From an uncultured Anaerolineaceae bacterium (GTDB taxonomy: Bacteria; Chloroflexota; Anaerolineae; Promineifilales; Promineifilaceae), in NCBI GenBank assembly GCA_937967805.1, contig CALBTC010000007.1:1-11713 (forward strand): 11,713 nt of DNA, written 5' to 3'. Below are positions 1 through 6,852 of this stretch, in pieces; position 1 is the stretch's first letter; every line of letters starts with the position of its first letter. The notes under the pieces are model-generated. The model was not told the origin of the DNA. It worked only from the letters and a program-made list of their open reading frames with translations, and did no database searches. The translations under genes and the position numbers were made by a program.

Positions 1-1
1 A

Positions 2-64
2 GACCAACTATTTTGCTCGAAAGGTCGCTTCCGCGCTTATTTGAAAGGTATTGATCTTAAATGA
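2..64 (+). CDS. 3' end of an upstream gene (partial, uncertain)
   Basis: The first 60 bases are open in all three forward frames, with stops at 42-44, 52-54 and 62-64. The frame ending at 62-64 (final residues AYLKGIDLK) is favoured because its TGA overlaps the ATG of the next gene as ATGA, a common sign of translational coupling. Only about 20 residues are visible, so no product can be named. The other two frames cannot be excluded. Confidence 0.3.
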   Translation, partial: DQLFCSKGRFRAYLKGIDLK

Positions 65-924
65 AGGACAGTTGGCAGATTCAAGCAACCAGTTTCACAC
101 CAAAAGTGCAGCAATGGCTGCGGCAACCAACGGCCGTTTCCCTCCTGCACCTATTCGACCATGCCATCAATCTAATTGACACCAACGGCACCATCATCTC
201 TATCGTACAGATCAGCATTGGCGCGGGTCCATTTTCCATTGTGGTGGATGCGGAACGGCCGTTTCCCGCCACCATCCATCCCCCAACCAACATGCACAAA
301 ACGGCCGACGAGCTGACCATCGGTTCGCTGCATATTGATTTGCGTCGGGCACGGTTGTGGCAGCCCGCACCAAATTGGGCTTTATTGCGTCAACAGCAAA
401 AAGTTTGGTTAACCATTTTGCCGGAACTGGAAACGGCCGTGTCCCAGCACCAAGATCGCCTCACAAAAGGCGGTCCGGCCCACTTTGCCCCCACATTTCA
501 TGCCGCCACCAACGAGCTGTGTGCCGCCATCGCCCAGCCGAATGCGACGGGGCTGGAAACGACCGTCTCCCAACTGGCCGGCCTCGGCCCCGGCCTCACC
601 CCCGCAGGTGATGACTTTTTGCTGGGAGTGCTGCTGGGTTTGTGGGCGATACGGCCAGAGGTAGAGGTAGTTGAACTGGCAAAACGGGTGATGGAAACGG
701 CCGTGCCCCGCACCACCCAGCTCTCGGCCGCCTGGCTGCAAGCCGCCGCCCAGGGCGAAGCGTGGCTCGCCTGGCACAACCTGCTGGACGCGCTGCTGGC
801 AGGCAGCAACTGGCAAGTTCCATTCAATCGCATTCTAAACAATGGTGCCACTTCCGGCATCGCCTCTCTGCTAGGCTTCATCGCTTCTATCGGGACCGGC
901 AATCACCAAATTACCTGTTATTGA
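61..924 (+). CDS. DUF2877 / AllH-family protein
   Basis: This 287-residue protein belongs to the DUF2877 family. Its mark is the glycine-rich motif GLGPGLTPAGDDFLLG at residues 174-189, followed near the C terminus by GATSGIASLLGF (262-273). Length fits the family (roughly 270-300). In Escherichia coli the family member YlbF was renamed AllH and, with AllF (FdrA) and AllG, forms the oxamate carbamoyltransferase of anaerobic allantoin breakdown; that is family knowledge. Whether this copy has that activity is open, because no FdrA or AllG partner lies in the window. The protein has no signal peptide or clear membrane helix and should be cytosolic. The ATG probably overlaps the stop of an upstream gene by four bases, so it may end an operon that starts outside the window, where partners should be sought. 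The gene carries four ACGGCCGT palindromes. Confidence 0.85.
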   Translation: MKDSWQIQATSFTPKVQQWLRQPTAVSLLHLFDHAINLIDTNGTIISIVQISIGAGPFSIVVDAERPFPATIHPPTNMHKTADELTIGSLHIDLRRARLWQPAPNWALLRQQQKVWLTILPELETAVSQHQDRLTKGGPAHFAPTFHAATNELCAAIAQPNATGLETTVSQLAGLGPGLTPAGDDFLLGVLLGLWAIRPEVEVVELAKRVMETAVPRTTQLSAAWLQAAAQGEAWLAWHNLLDALLAGSNWQVPFNRILNNGATSGIASLLGFIASIGTGNHQITCY

Positions 925-983
925 AATATTGCATCAATTCAGGTATGTTTTGAACACGAAAATAGTTCGAAAACGCGACTCAT

Positions 984-1012
984 CTCAGCGCCTCCGCGCC
1001 TCTGCGTTAAAT
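984..1012 (+). repeat. CTCAGCGCCTCCGCGCCTCTGCG-type intergenic repeat (half element)
   Basis: This C/T-rich stretch (CTCAGCGCCTCCGCG, then CCTCTGCGTTAAAT) has the look of the short intergenic 'CCTCTGCG' sequences seen in many bacterial genomes. It occupies most of the gap between the DUF2877 and translin genes and ends just before the Shine-Dalgarno site. The right arm of the repeat at 9773-9831 is similar and also sits directly before a start codon. An ATG at 929 would extend the translin frame across this repeat, but the translated repeat looks non-coding. Confidence 0.5.
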
Positions 1013-1033
1013 TTCATTTGTAAGGAGCATTTA

Positions 1034-1663
1034 GTGGACCAACTAGACAGTACCGCCGACCAGATACGTGCCGAGTTTGAACAAGTGAACACCGCGCGCG
1101 ACCAGGCATACCAGCGTTCGCGCCAGCTCATCAGCCTGTGCGCCCGGGCCATTCGTGCCGTTCACCGCGAAGAGTGGCACAAGGCCGAAACGCTCATTGC
1201 TGAAGCGCGGGAAGCTACCGAAACGCTGGTAGACGGCGTGCGCGATCACCCAAATTTGTACCACGCTGGCTACACGCAGGATGCCGTCAAGGAGTTTGTC
1301 GAGGCCAATCTCACCTATGCCCTGATTCGCGACCGCCCCCTGCCCACGCCGGAGGAGCTAGGCACGGAAGGCAACACCTGGCTCAATGGGCTAGCCGAAG
1401 CGGCCACCGAGCTGCGCCGCCGCATTCTGGACATCATTCGGCACGGCCACAGCGACGAGGCCGAACGACTGCTGGACGTGATGGACCAGATTTACAGCCA
1501 GCTCGTCACCTTCGACTTCAACGACAGCATCACCGGCGGGCTGCGCCGCCGCACGGACACCGTGCGCGCCGTCCTGGAGCGCACGCGGGGCGACGTCACT
1601 AACAGCTTGCGGCAAGCACAGTTGGAAGAGGCGCTGGAAGCATTGGAAGCTCGTTTAAAATAG
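1034..1663 (+). CDS. Translin-family protein (COG2178-like nucleic-acid-binding protein)
   Basis: The product, 209 residues, is an all-helical protein of the translin/TRAX family, which binds single-stranded RNA and DNA and in eukaryotes forms the C3PO RNase. Family signatures are visible along the chain: EFVEA at 87-91, WLNGLAEAATELRRR at 116-130, DVMDQIYSQLVTFDF at 148-162, and LRRRTDTVRAVLERTRGD at 170-187. E87 and E90 in EFVEA fall where TRAX has acidic residues described as catalytic, so RNase activity is conceivable; that alignment is from memory. The start chosen is GTG at 1034, because AAGGAG at 1022-1027 lies six bases upstream and the in-frame ATG at 929 would translate an intergenic repeat. 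There is no signal peptide. The gene stands alone and faces the next gene convergently. It has no ACGGCCGT site, unlike both neighbours. Confidence 0.88.
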   Translation: MDQLDSTADQIRAEFEQVNTARDQAYQRSRQLISLCARAIRAVHREEWHKAETLIAEAREATETLVDGVRDHPNLYHAGYTQDAVKEFVEANLTYALIRDRPLPTPEELGTEGNTWLNGLAEAATELRRRILDIIRHGHSDEAERLLDVMDQIYSQLVTFDFNDSITGGLRRRTDTVRAVLERTRGDVTNSLRQAQLEEALEALEARLK

Positions 1664-1699
1664 GAGATTGGAGATTTTATCGAACGAATCTCCAATCTC
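1664..1699. terminator. Inverted repeat between convergent genes, candidate bidirectional terminator
   Basis: GAGATTGGAGAT (1664-1675) pairs perfectly with ATCTCCAATCTC (1688-1699) around a 12-base loop. The left arm begins right after the translin stop codon and the right arm ends on the stop codon of the opposing membrane-protein gene. A further AATCTCC copy follows at 1701-1707. On the minus strand the stem is followed by CTATTTTA, a weak T-run; on the plus strand no T-run follows. It may therefore act as a terminator mainly for the minus-strand gene, or simply be one of the local intergenic repeats. Confidence 0.5.
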
Positions 1700-2115
1700 T
1701 AATCTCCAGTCTCCTTCATTCCAGCCCAAATCAGCCCCAAGCCCATCCCGACCAGCAGCCCAACGGCCGTCCACAAAGGCAGGATGTTCCATACCCAGGC
1801 AATCTCCGCCTGGCTGAACTCCGGACCGTGGGCGTGCAGCCCGGTTTTCACCGCCATGAAAAGGAGAGAAAGCAGACCGCTGCCTCCACCTAAGATTAAG
1901 CCGGAAACGGCCGTCACCACCACCCCTATCTCTCGTCCCACTGTTTTGCCCCCCAGCCAGCGCTGCCAACCGTATCCCACCAGCAAAATCGTCGTCGTTG
2001 TGCCCATCGTCGCCACCTGCCACAATGCACCTTCACGGCTGATCCAGACGGCCGTATAAACCACCCACATCGCCAGCAGCAAGCGCCATCCAGGAATTTT
2101 TTGGGGAAACTGCAT
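1699..2115 (-). CDS. Small four-helix membrane protein, unknown function
   Basis: I do not recognise the family of this 138-residue protein. It is strongly hydrophobic, with probable membrane helices at about 9-25, 36-54, 62-90 and 105-132. Short polar links include SREGA (26-30) and a His-containing loop, LHAHGPEF (93-100). Glycines cluster in helix three (LILGGGSGLL, 73-82) and helix four (GLLVGMGLGLIWAG). There is no enzyme motif. It is read toward the translin gene and away from the flavoprotein gene. A candidate promoter, TTGACC-17-TTTAAG, ends 10 bases before the ATG, giving a leader of only a few bases; AAGGG lies within the same stretch as a weak ribosome site. Three ACGGCCGT sites read in frame as TAV support this as the coding strand. 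Confidence 0.75.
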   Translation of the reverse strand: MQFPQKIPGWRLLLAMWVVYTAVWISREGALWQVATMGTTTTILLVGYGWQRWLGGKTVGREIGVVVTAVSGLILGGGSGLLSLLFMAVKTGLHAHGPEFSQAEIAWVWNILPLWTAVGLLVGMGLGLIWAGMKETGD

Positions 2116-2125
2116 ATTAGGAACC

Positions 2126-2154
2126 CTTAAACATCAAAAGCGGACTACGGTCAA
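2126..2154 (-). promoter_or_regulatory. Candidate promoter for the membrane-protein gene
   Basis: On the minus strand, TTGACC (2154-2149) and TTTAAG (2131-2126) are separated by 17 bases and match the sigma-70-type consensus in 5 and 4 of 6 positions. The ATG follows 10 bases after the -10 box, so the transcript would have a leader of only about three or four bases. In the other direction, no good promoter was found in 2155-2301 for the flavoprotein gene; TATCAT at 2171-2176 is possible but lacks a -35 box. Confidence 0.45.
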
Positions 2155-2301
2155 CTAAAGCAAAATGGGGTATCATTTCCATGGTCAGGCAGATTTTAGC
2201 ATGACTCAACCCGTTTCTTGTAAATCATCAAAACGATTGGCAGCATTGGCCACAACCACGCCGGTTTGCGCTGCCATCAAGAACCCTTTAGGAGGTACTA
2301 A

Positions 2302-2853
2302 ATGGCAAAAGTAATTGTTGTAGGTGACGGTCCGGGTGGGCTAAGCTGCGCCCTGTTTTTAGCCAAAAACGAGATGGACGTGACCGTGTTTGGTCAAGAT
2401 GATACGGCAATGCACTATGCCAAACTGTATAACTATCTGGGTATTCCAGAAATTTTGGGCAGTGACTTCCAGGAAATTGCCCGGAAGCAGGTCACCGATT
2501 TTGGTGCAGACCTGCAGGACGCTTTGGTCACCGAGGTCAACAAAACGGACGATGGCTTTAGCGTCACGCTGGAAGATGGCTCCAGCCACGAAGCCAAATA
2601 TGTCGTTTTGGCCGAGGGCAAGGGGGTGAAATTAAACCAAAGTTTGGGGCTGACAAAAGAAGGTCGCAGTGTAGAAGTGGATCGGAATGGGCGTACGGCC
2701 GTTGACAGCCTCTACGCCGTCGGCCGCAGCACCAAAATGAACCGCAGCCAGGCTATTATTTCCGCCGGAGAAGGCGCCGCCGCCGCGTTGGACATCCTCT
2801 CCACCGAAGCCGGCCGCGACGTGCTCGACTACGATACACCTCCAAAAGAGTGA
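2302..2853 (+). CDS. Short thioredoxin-reductase-like FAD protein, no NADPH domain
   Basis: This 183-residue protein looks like a thioredoxin reductase reduced to its FAD-binding fold. It opens with VIVVGDGPGGLSCALFLAKN (residues 4-23), a dinucleotide-binding motif. NYLGIPEILGSDF (44-56) recalls the thioredoxin-reductase segment around 'NYPGFPE'. The C-terminal part, VDRNGRTAVDSLYAVGRS (126-143) followed by QAIISAGEGAAAALDIL, matches the final FAD-contacting segment. Full enzymes have about 310 residues; the NADPH domain normally in the middle is missing, as is the CxxC redox pair (only one Cys, C16). The usual ATG of strand four reads AEG, the final GD reads GR, and the acid expected after strand two is absent (VTVFGQ). 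It may still bind FAD and be reduced by a partner, or be a non-redox descendant. GGAGG at 2291-2295, six bases upstream, fixes the start. The frame is intact from this site to the stop, which argues against recent decay. Confidence 0.8.
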   Translation: MAKVIVVGDGPGGLSCALFLAKNEMDVTVFGQDDTAMHYAKLYNYLGIPEILGSDFQEIARKQVTDFGADLQDALVTEVNKTDDGFSVTLEDGSSHEAKYVVLAEGKGVKLNQSLGLTKEGRSVEVDRNGRTAVDSLYAVGRSTKMNRSQAIISAGEGAAAALDILSTEAGRDVLDYDTPPKE

Positions 2854-2860
2854 TCAATGA

Positions 2861-2928
2861 GCCAGTTTTCAGTAGGTCAGTGTTTGGTGAGTAACTGATT
2901 ACGGACCTACTGATTACCGATTACTGGC
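2861..2928. repeat. Nested inverted repeat between convergent genes
   Basis: CAGTAGGTC (2870-2878) pairs with GACCTACTG (2904-2912), and the outer GCCAGT (2861-2866) pairs with ACTGGC (2923-2928). The space between contains repeats of the form ACTGATTAC. The element fills almost all of the gap between the flavoprotein stop (2853) and the DUF4230 stop (2930, minus strand). It could work as a bidirectional terminator, but no T-run follows on either strand, so repeat is the safer label. Confidence 0.55.
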
Positions 2929-2929
2929 A

Positions 2930-3655
2930 TCATGGTTGTGGCGTCGGTGTGACCAAAATGTATCCTTTGGGGACTTCCTGTTCGTAAGGTTCTACAGTTG
3001 GGGGAACCTCGTCTGTAAAGATTACCGTTTCAAAACCCAGTCCCTGCATAAACGTCAGCATGAATTCCTGGGCATTGTAGTTGGCCCGGTCTAGCAGTTC
3101 TGTAGACATGGCTTCCTCGCGCAGCGCAGCTTCGGCTTCCTGGCGCACCAGCGTTTCCAGCTGCGGATCGACGCTGGCAAACAAGCCTGTATCCCGGTCC
3201 AGCACGCGCGAAGTTGGATTATTCAGCAAAGCCAAATCACGAAAAAGGATTGCTTCCGGCAAGTGAACCATCACTGTTGTTGAATCCACGACCTGGATAT
3301 CGGCTGGCGTCATGTTAGAAAAATCCACGCCGGCTACGGCCAACCCGTGGGCCTCAAAGATAAGGGTTTCGCCCATGACACCCCACAGCACATCGTTGTT
3401 CCGCTCAGCAATCACGTTTTTCTCCAGCTCCATTGAAGCCGTCTCTAGTCGGGCCAAATCATTGATCTGGCGCACGATTGTTGTGGAACTGGGTACAACC
3501 TCCGCTGTAGCCGGAATGACCAACTGCTGCACAAAGTCACCGATTGGCTGGGCCACGGTACCGGCCTTGTTAACCGTGGCGACAAAGGTGTAAGCGGCCA
3601 GTGCCCCCATCACAAAAAAGACAATTAAAAATAGGTAAGCTAATTTTCTTAGCAT
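2930..3655 (-). CDS. Membrane-anchored DUF4230 protein
   Basis: The product has 241 residues. One N-terminal hydrophobic segment (about 5-24, LAYLFLIVFFVMGALAAYTF) should anchor it, with the rest outside the cytoplasm. Residues about 58-215 match DUF4230: INDLARLETASMELEK (64-79), a GETLIFEAHGLAVAGVDFS core (95-113), and VHLPEAILF (130-138). The family has no firm biochemical role. The tail (216-241) is rich in Pro, Glu and Thr and probably flexible. The start is taken as ATG at 3655, because GGAG lies nine bases upstream; a TTG six codons earlier has no ribosome site. A perfect hairpin sits directly upstream of that GGAG and may affect translation. The gene faces the flavoprotein convergently and diverges from ylxP. 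It has no ACGGCCGT site. Confidence 0.85.
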   Translation of the reverse strand: MLRKLAYLFLIVFFVMGALAAYTFVATVNKAGTVAQPIGDFVQQLVIPATAEVVPSSTTIVRQINDLARLETASMELEKNVIAERNNDVLWGVMGETLIFEAHGLAVAGVDFSNMTPADIQVVDSTTVMVHLPEAILFRDLALLNNPTSRVLDRDTGLFASVDPQLETLVRQEAEAALREEAMSTELLDRANYNAQEFMLTFMQGLGFETVIFTDEVPPTVEPYEQEVPKGYILVTPTPQP

Positions 3656-3669
3656 CTTGTTCTGCTCCG

Positions 3670-3698
3670 GCAAAACTCAATTTTGCGGCGAGTTTTGC
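3670..3698 (-). promoter_or_regulatory. Hairpin in the 5' leader of the DUF4230 gene
   Basis: On the minus strand, GCAAAACTC (3698-3690) and GAGTTTTGC (3678-3670) form a perfect 9-bp stem with an 11-base loop. The stem ends one base before the GGAG ribosome site (3668-3665), so folding could change access to it. No riboswitch family is recognised. The remaining divergent region, 3699-3887, shows nothing else I can name. Confidence 0.45.
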
Positions 3699-3887
3699 AT
3701 AAATCACACTTCTTCGACACCACAGTTACCGTAGCGTCACCTGCCGGATTACCAAATTTTGACGAAATAGGCCTGTTTTGGGCCAGTTTGTTGCGAATCA
3801 GTAATAAAAACGTTAGATCAGCTTGTATAGTTGCACCTATTGGTACTTTTGGATGAATACTCTCATATTGCAAAATCACCCGCGTGC

Positions 3888-3916
3888 TTGACTTGCCCCA
3901 CCCCTTTCTCCACAAT
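3888..3916 (+). promoter_or_regulatory. Candidate promoter of ylxP, leaderless arrangement
   Basis: TTGACT (3888-3893) and CACAAT (3911-3916) are 17 bases apart and match the -35 and -10 consensus in 5 and 4 of 6 positions. The ATG begins at 3924, seven bases after the -10 box, where transcription would be expected to begin. No Shine-Dalgarno sequence is present, which fits a leaderless mRNA. Confidence 0.5.
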
Positions 3917-3923
3917 ACGCCTC

Positions 3924-4211
3924 ATGATTATTGCCTCTTGTATCATAACATTGCAATTGGATGAAGTTTTTTCTCTAAAAGAGAAGCGCCGTATTTTGAA
4001 ATCAATCCTAAAGCGGCTGCCGCAGAAGTTTAACCTGGCCGTGGCTGAAGTAGATCATCATGATGTGTGGGGAACGGCCGTTATCGGCCTGGTCACAGTA
4101 GGCAACGACGCCGCCCGCCTGCACAGCCAGCTGCAAAAAGCGGTCACCTGGCTGGAACAGCAGCGCCCGGACGTGCCCATTGCCGATTATGAAATTGAAA
4201 TTCTAGCGTAA
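3924..4211 (+). CDS. ylxP: DUF503 family protein YlxP
   Basis: This 95-residue protein is a full-length DUF503/YlxP member, a family of about 90-100 residues. The family signature is clear: SLKEKRRILKSILKRL at 17-32, then FNLAVAEVDHHDVWGTAVIG at 36-55. In many bacteria ylxP lies beside infB, rbfA or nusA and is linked to ribosome or RNA function, but its biochemical role is not settled. Here it is alone, with no translation genes nearby. The start at 3924 gives the family length; an upstream in-frame start at 3831 would add 31 residues unlike the family. One ACGGCCGT site reads in frame as TAV. Confidence 0.92.
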   Translation: MIIASCIITLQLDEVFSLKEKRRILKSILKRLPQKFNLAVAEVDHHDVWGTAVIGLVTVGNDAARLHSQLQKAVTWLEQQRPDVPIADYEIEILA

Positions 4212-4340
4212 GACCCTAAAGGTTTGGACTTCTACTTTTTGCACAATTCAGTGGCAAAACCCTTGGAGTCTGGTCCCTGAAGCAGATTAACAAAAGGTAA
4301 CCCGCACAGGAACCGTCATGTGTTCATGGGGCTCGTTCGG

Positions 4341-4346
4341 TATAAT
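4341..4346 (+). promoter_or_regulatory. TATAAT -10 box before the 827-residue gene
   Basis: A perfect TATAAT lies seven bases before ATG 4354, the same spacing as the -10-like box before ylxP. No good -35 hexamer is seen at the normal distance (4317-4324). The rest of the gap after ylxP (4212-4340) shows no convincing terminator; ACCCTAAAGGTTT at 4213-4225 resembles one half of an inverted repeat whose partner is missing. Confidence 0.5.
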
Positions 4347-4353
4347 CCGCCGC

Positions 4354-6837
4354 ATGGAACAATTGGCAACGGTAAAACGTATACAAACCATGTCCAACAA
4401 CAAAACCCGTAAAATCCAACTTTTCGGCCTGCTCTGCCTGCTTTTGCCCCTGATGGCTTTCCTCGCTGCACCTGCCGCTGCCCAAGACGATAGCAACGGC
4501 ATCACGATTGATATGACCGTGGGCTACGACAGCCAATACAAGAGCGAATTTTGGGTGCCTGTGCAGGTAACGGTGGCTAACAGTGGCCCGCCCGTTGAAG
4601 GCTATGTGGAAATTCTGGTCCCAACAAACAGCAGCCAGGACCCCGGTACGTTTCGCAGCCCAATCAGCCTGCCCACCCAATCGAACAAGCGCGTGACGCT
4701 TTATGTCAAGTTATCGCCCGGCTCCGGTGACGTGGAACTACAGTTACGGCAAAACGACGGCACCCTGGTGGCCGAAGCCAGCAGTGGCAGCATCAACCGC
4801 GTCAACCGCAACAGCCTGCTTTATGGCGTGGTTAGTCCAGAAGGCGGCGAATTCACCTTCTTGGAACGCATCAATGGCACCCAGGCCGATGCGGCCGTCG
4901 CCCTGCTCACGCTGGACGATTTGCCGGAAACGGCCGTTGCCTGGAACGCCCTCGACATCTTAATTCTCAATGACACCGACACCAGCCAGCTTACCGGCAG
5001 CCAGCGGACGGCGCTGGAATCGTGGGTGAACAACGGCGGGCAGCTCATCGTTACCGGCGGGGCAAACTGGCAAAAAACGGCCGTTGCCTTAACCGACCTG
5101 CTGCCCGTAACCATTGACGGCAGCCAATCCGTAGACGATCTGCCCGGTCTGCGCGAGCGTATCGGCATTCCGTTTCGCGATCCAGGGCCATACGTGGTAG
5201 CCACCAGCACCCTGCGCAACGGGGAACTCATCTTCCGCCAGGACGATTTGCCGCTGCTGGCCCGCCAATCGGTCGGGCGCGGCTCTGTTTACTTCTTGGC
5301 GCTGGATCCGCGGCTGGCTCCCCTGCTGGATTGGGACGGCAGCGAAGCGGTTTGGGCGTCGATTGCCAGTCGGGTGCCCAACACAAACAATTGGGGCTTG
5401 GGGCCACAAAACAGCTATGCGGCGACGACGGCCGTTTCCAGCCTCCCGTCTTTAACTCTGCCCAGCATCTTACAGCTCATTGGCTTTTTGCTGGTTTACA
5501 CCATCGTCGTGGGACCACTCAACTATTGGGTGCTCAAGCGGCGCGACCAGCTAGAGCGTGCCTGGATCACCATTCCGGTGCTGGTGCTGATCTTCAGCGG
5601 CGTCACCTACTTCACCGGCTTCCAACTGCGCGGCAACGACACCATCATCAATCAGATTTCCGTCGCCTACAGCCAATCAGGTGGGGAACAGGCAGACGTG
5701 TACAGTCTGCTTGGCCTCTACTCGCCACAGCGCCGGACCTACCACATAAATCTGCCCCAGGGCGCACTGGCCCGACCTTACCAGGAAAATTTCGGCGCCC
5801 CCTTCAATACAAACGAAGCCGATATTGGCTCGATCACCTATGGTAATGACGTGACTATCTCTAATGTACGCGCCGATATTGGCGAGGTGGTGGTCTTCCT
5901 GGCGCAGAGCAACCAGCCCGCTGTGGATGTCTCCGGCACGGCGACGCTGACGCTGGAGGGCAACAATCTGGCCCTGGAGCTGGATTTGCTCAACAACAGC
6001 GACATTACGCTGGAGACGGTCTCCGTGCTGCTGGGCCATTCGGCCGTTTTTGTGGGTGATTTGTTGCCCAATGAGCGAACGGCCGTTTCCCAAACCATCC
6101 GTTCTTCTGGCAGTAGCAGCACGGTCGGCTCGCCCTTTGGCGGCTTTAACTCTGGTGCCCCATTGTCAGCCAATGCTGAAACCATCCTCGATTCATTCGA
6201 TTTCTACAACAACCGGGAGCTTTTTCCCCGTTGGCAGCTGCTGCAATCATTAGAAAGTAGCAATTTTGGCGGTGCTGGCACCTTTACCCTGCCGCCGGAA
6301 TCTGTGGTGCTCATCGCCTGGTCCAGCGAGCAGCAGCTAGACGCCAGCCTGGCCGACGCCGATTTTGAAGCCCTCAACACCACCATGTACCTGATTGAGA
6401 TTCCGCTGGAGCAAAATATTGTAAGCGGCCGTAACATCACCATCCCCATCTCGCTGCTCAACTGGGAACCGTTGGCCAACAACAATGTTTACAATCCCAC
6501 CATTCAGGATTTGTACCTGAACGGCGGTTGGGTGGAATTTTCCTACACCCCCTGGCCCGAGTTCCAGCTAATGGAAGTGACCGAACTGGGCTTCTCTTTG
6601 ACCCAGCAGTTTGAAGACCCGGCCCAACTGCTGCCCGAGGTGCGGATTTGGGACTTCGAGCAAGGCCTCTGGCAGCCTGTCGGCGATCCGGTTTGGGGCT
6701 TAAACACCATTGCCGAATTTGCCCCCTACGTCGGCCCCAACAACGAGGTGCGACTGCGACTGCAAGACAACAACAGTCAGTTTGGCCTGGGCATTGGCGA
6801 ATTTTACCCGGTGCTTACCGGCAATCTTAATGAATAG
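4354..6837 (+). CDS. Large secreted, membrane-anchored protein of the ABC export cluster
   Basis: I do not know a named family for this 827-residue protein, but its layout is clear. A signal peptide ends in APAAAQ at about residues 39-44. An extracytoplasmic beta-rich part follows (TVGYDSQYKSEFWVPVQVTV, 55-74). Then comes a Rossmann or glutamine-amidotransferase-like segment at about 200-240, with ALDILILNDT and LESWVNNGGQLIVTGG, but without an evident catalytic Cys triad. Two membrane helices at about 372-393 and 404-423 flank a short basic loop (LKRRDQLER), and a long beta-rich C-terminal part lies outside. A similar pair of helices with 'VVGPLNYWVLKRRD' occurs, from memory, in proteins encoded beside ABC-2 exporters. 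The start is uncertain: ATG 4354 follows a TATAAT box by seven bases; ATG 4390 would give a more usual signal peptide. Neither has a ribosome site; ATG 4318 lies upstream of the box. The ABC ATPase gene follows on the same strand after 123 bases. Confidence 0.82.
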   Translation: MEQLATVKRIQTMSNNKTRKIQLFGLLCLLLPLMAFLAAPAAAQDDSNGITIDMTVGYDSQYKSEFWVPVQVTVANSGPPVEGYVEILVPTNSSQDPGTFRSPISLPTQSNKRVTLYVKLSPGSGDVELQLRQNDGTLVAEASSGSINRVNRNSLLYGVVSPEGGEFTFLERINGTQADAAVALLTLDDLPETAVAWNALDILILNDTDTSQLTGSQRTALESWVNNGGQLIVTGGANWQKTAVALTDLLPVTIDGSQSVDDLPGLRERIGIPFRDPGPYVVATSTLRNGELIFRQDDLPLLARQSVGRGSVYFLALDPRLAPLLDWDGSEAVWASIASRVPNTNNWGLGPQNSYAATTAVSSLPSLTLPSILQLIGFLLVYTIVVGPLNYWVLKRRDQLERAWITIPVLVLIFSGVTYFTGFQLRGNDTIINQISVAYSQSGGEQADVYSLLGLYSPQRRTYHINLPQGALARPYQENFGAPFNTNEADIGSITYGNDVTISNVRADIGEVVVFLAQSNQPAVDVSGTATLTLEGNNLALELDLLNNSDITLETVSVLLGHSAVFVGDLLPNERTAVSQTIRSSGSSSTVGSPFGGFNSGAPLSANAETILDSFDFYNNRELFPRWQLLQSLESSNFGGAGTFTLPPESVVLIAWSSEQQLDASLADADFEALNTTMYLIEIPLEQNIVSGRNITIPISLLNWEPLANNNVYNPTIQDLYLNGGWVEFSYTPWPEFQLMEVTELGFSLTQQFEDPAQLLPEVRIWDFEQGLWQPVGDPVWGLNTIAEFAPYVGPNNEVRLRLQDNNSQFGLGIGEFYPVLTGNLNE

Positions 6838-6852
6838 ATTGAATTATCCAAC

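Noticed and set aside
929..1033. N-terminal extension of the translin gene to ATG 929
   Set aside because: The added 35 residues translate an intergenic repeat; the GTG at 1034 has a strong AAGGAG site and fits the family.
3649..3915. 88-residue open frame on the minus strand with several Cys residues (CDLCKTRRKIEFC)
   Set aside because: It overlaps both the start of the DUF4230 gene and its leader hairpin, has no ribosome site, resembles no family I know, and lies in a divergent promoter region.
4213..4290. Terminator or inverted repeat after ylxP
   Set aside because: ACCCTAAAGGTTT looks like half of a known type of repeat, but no matching second arm is found in the gap.
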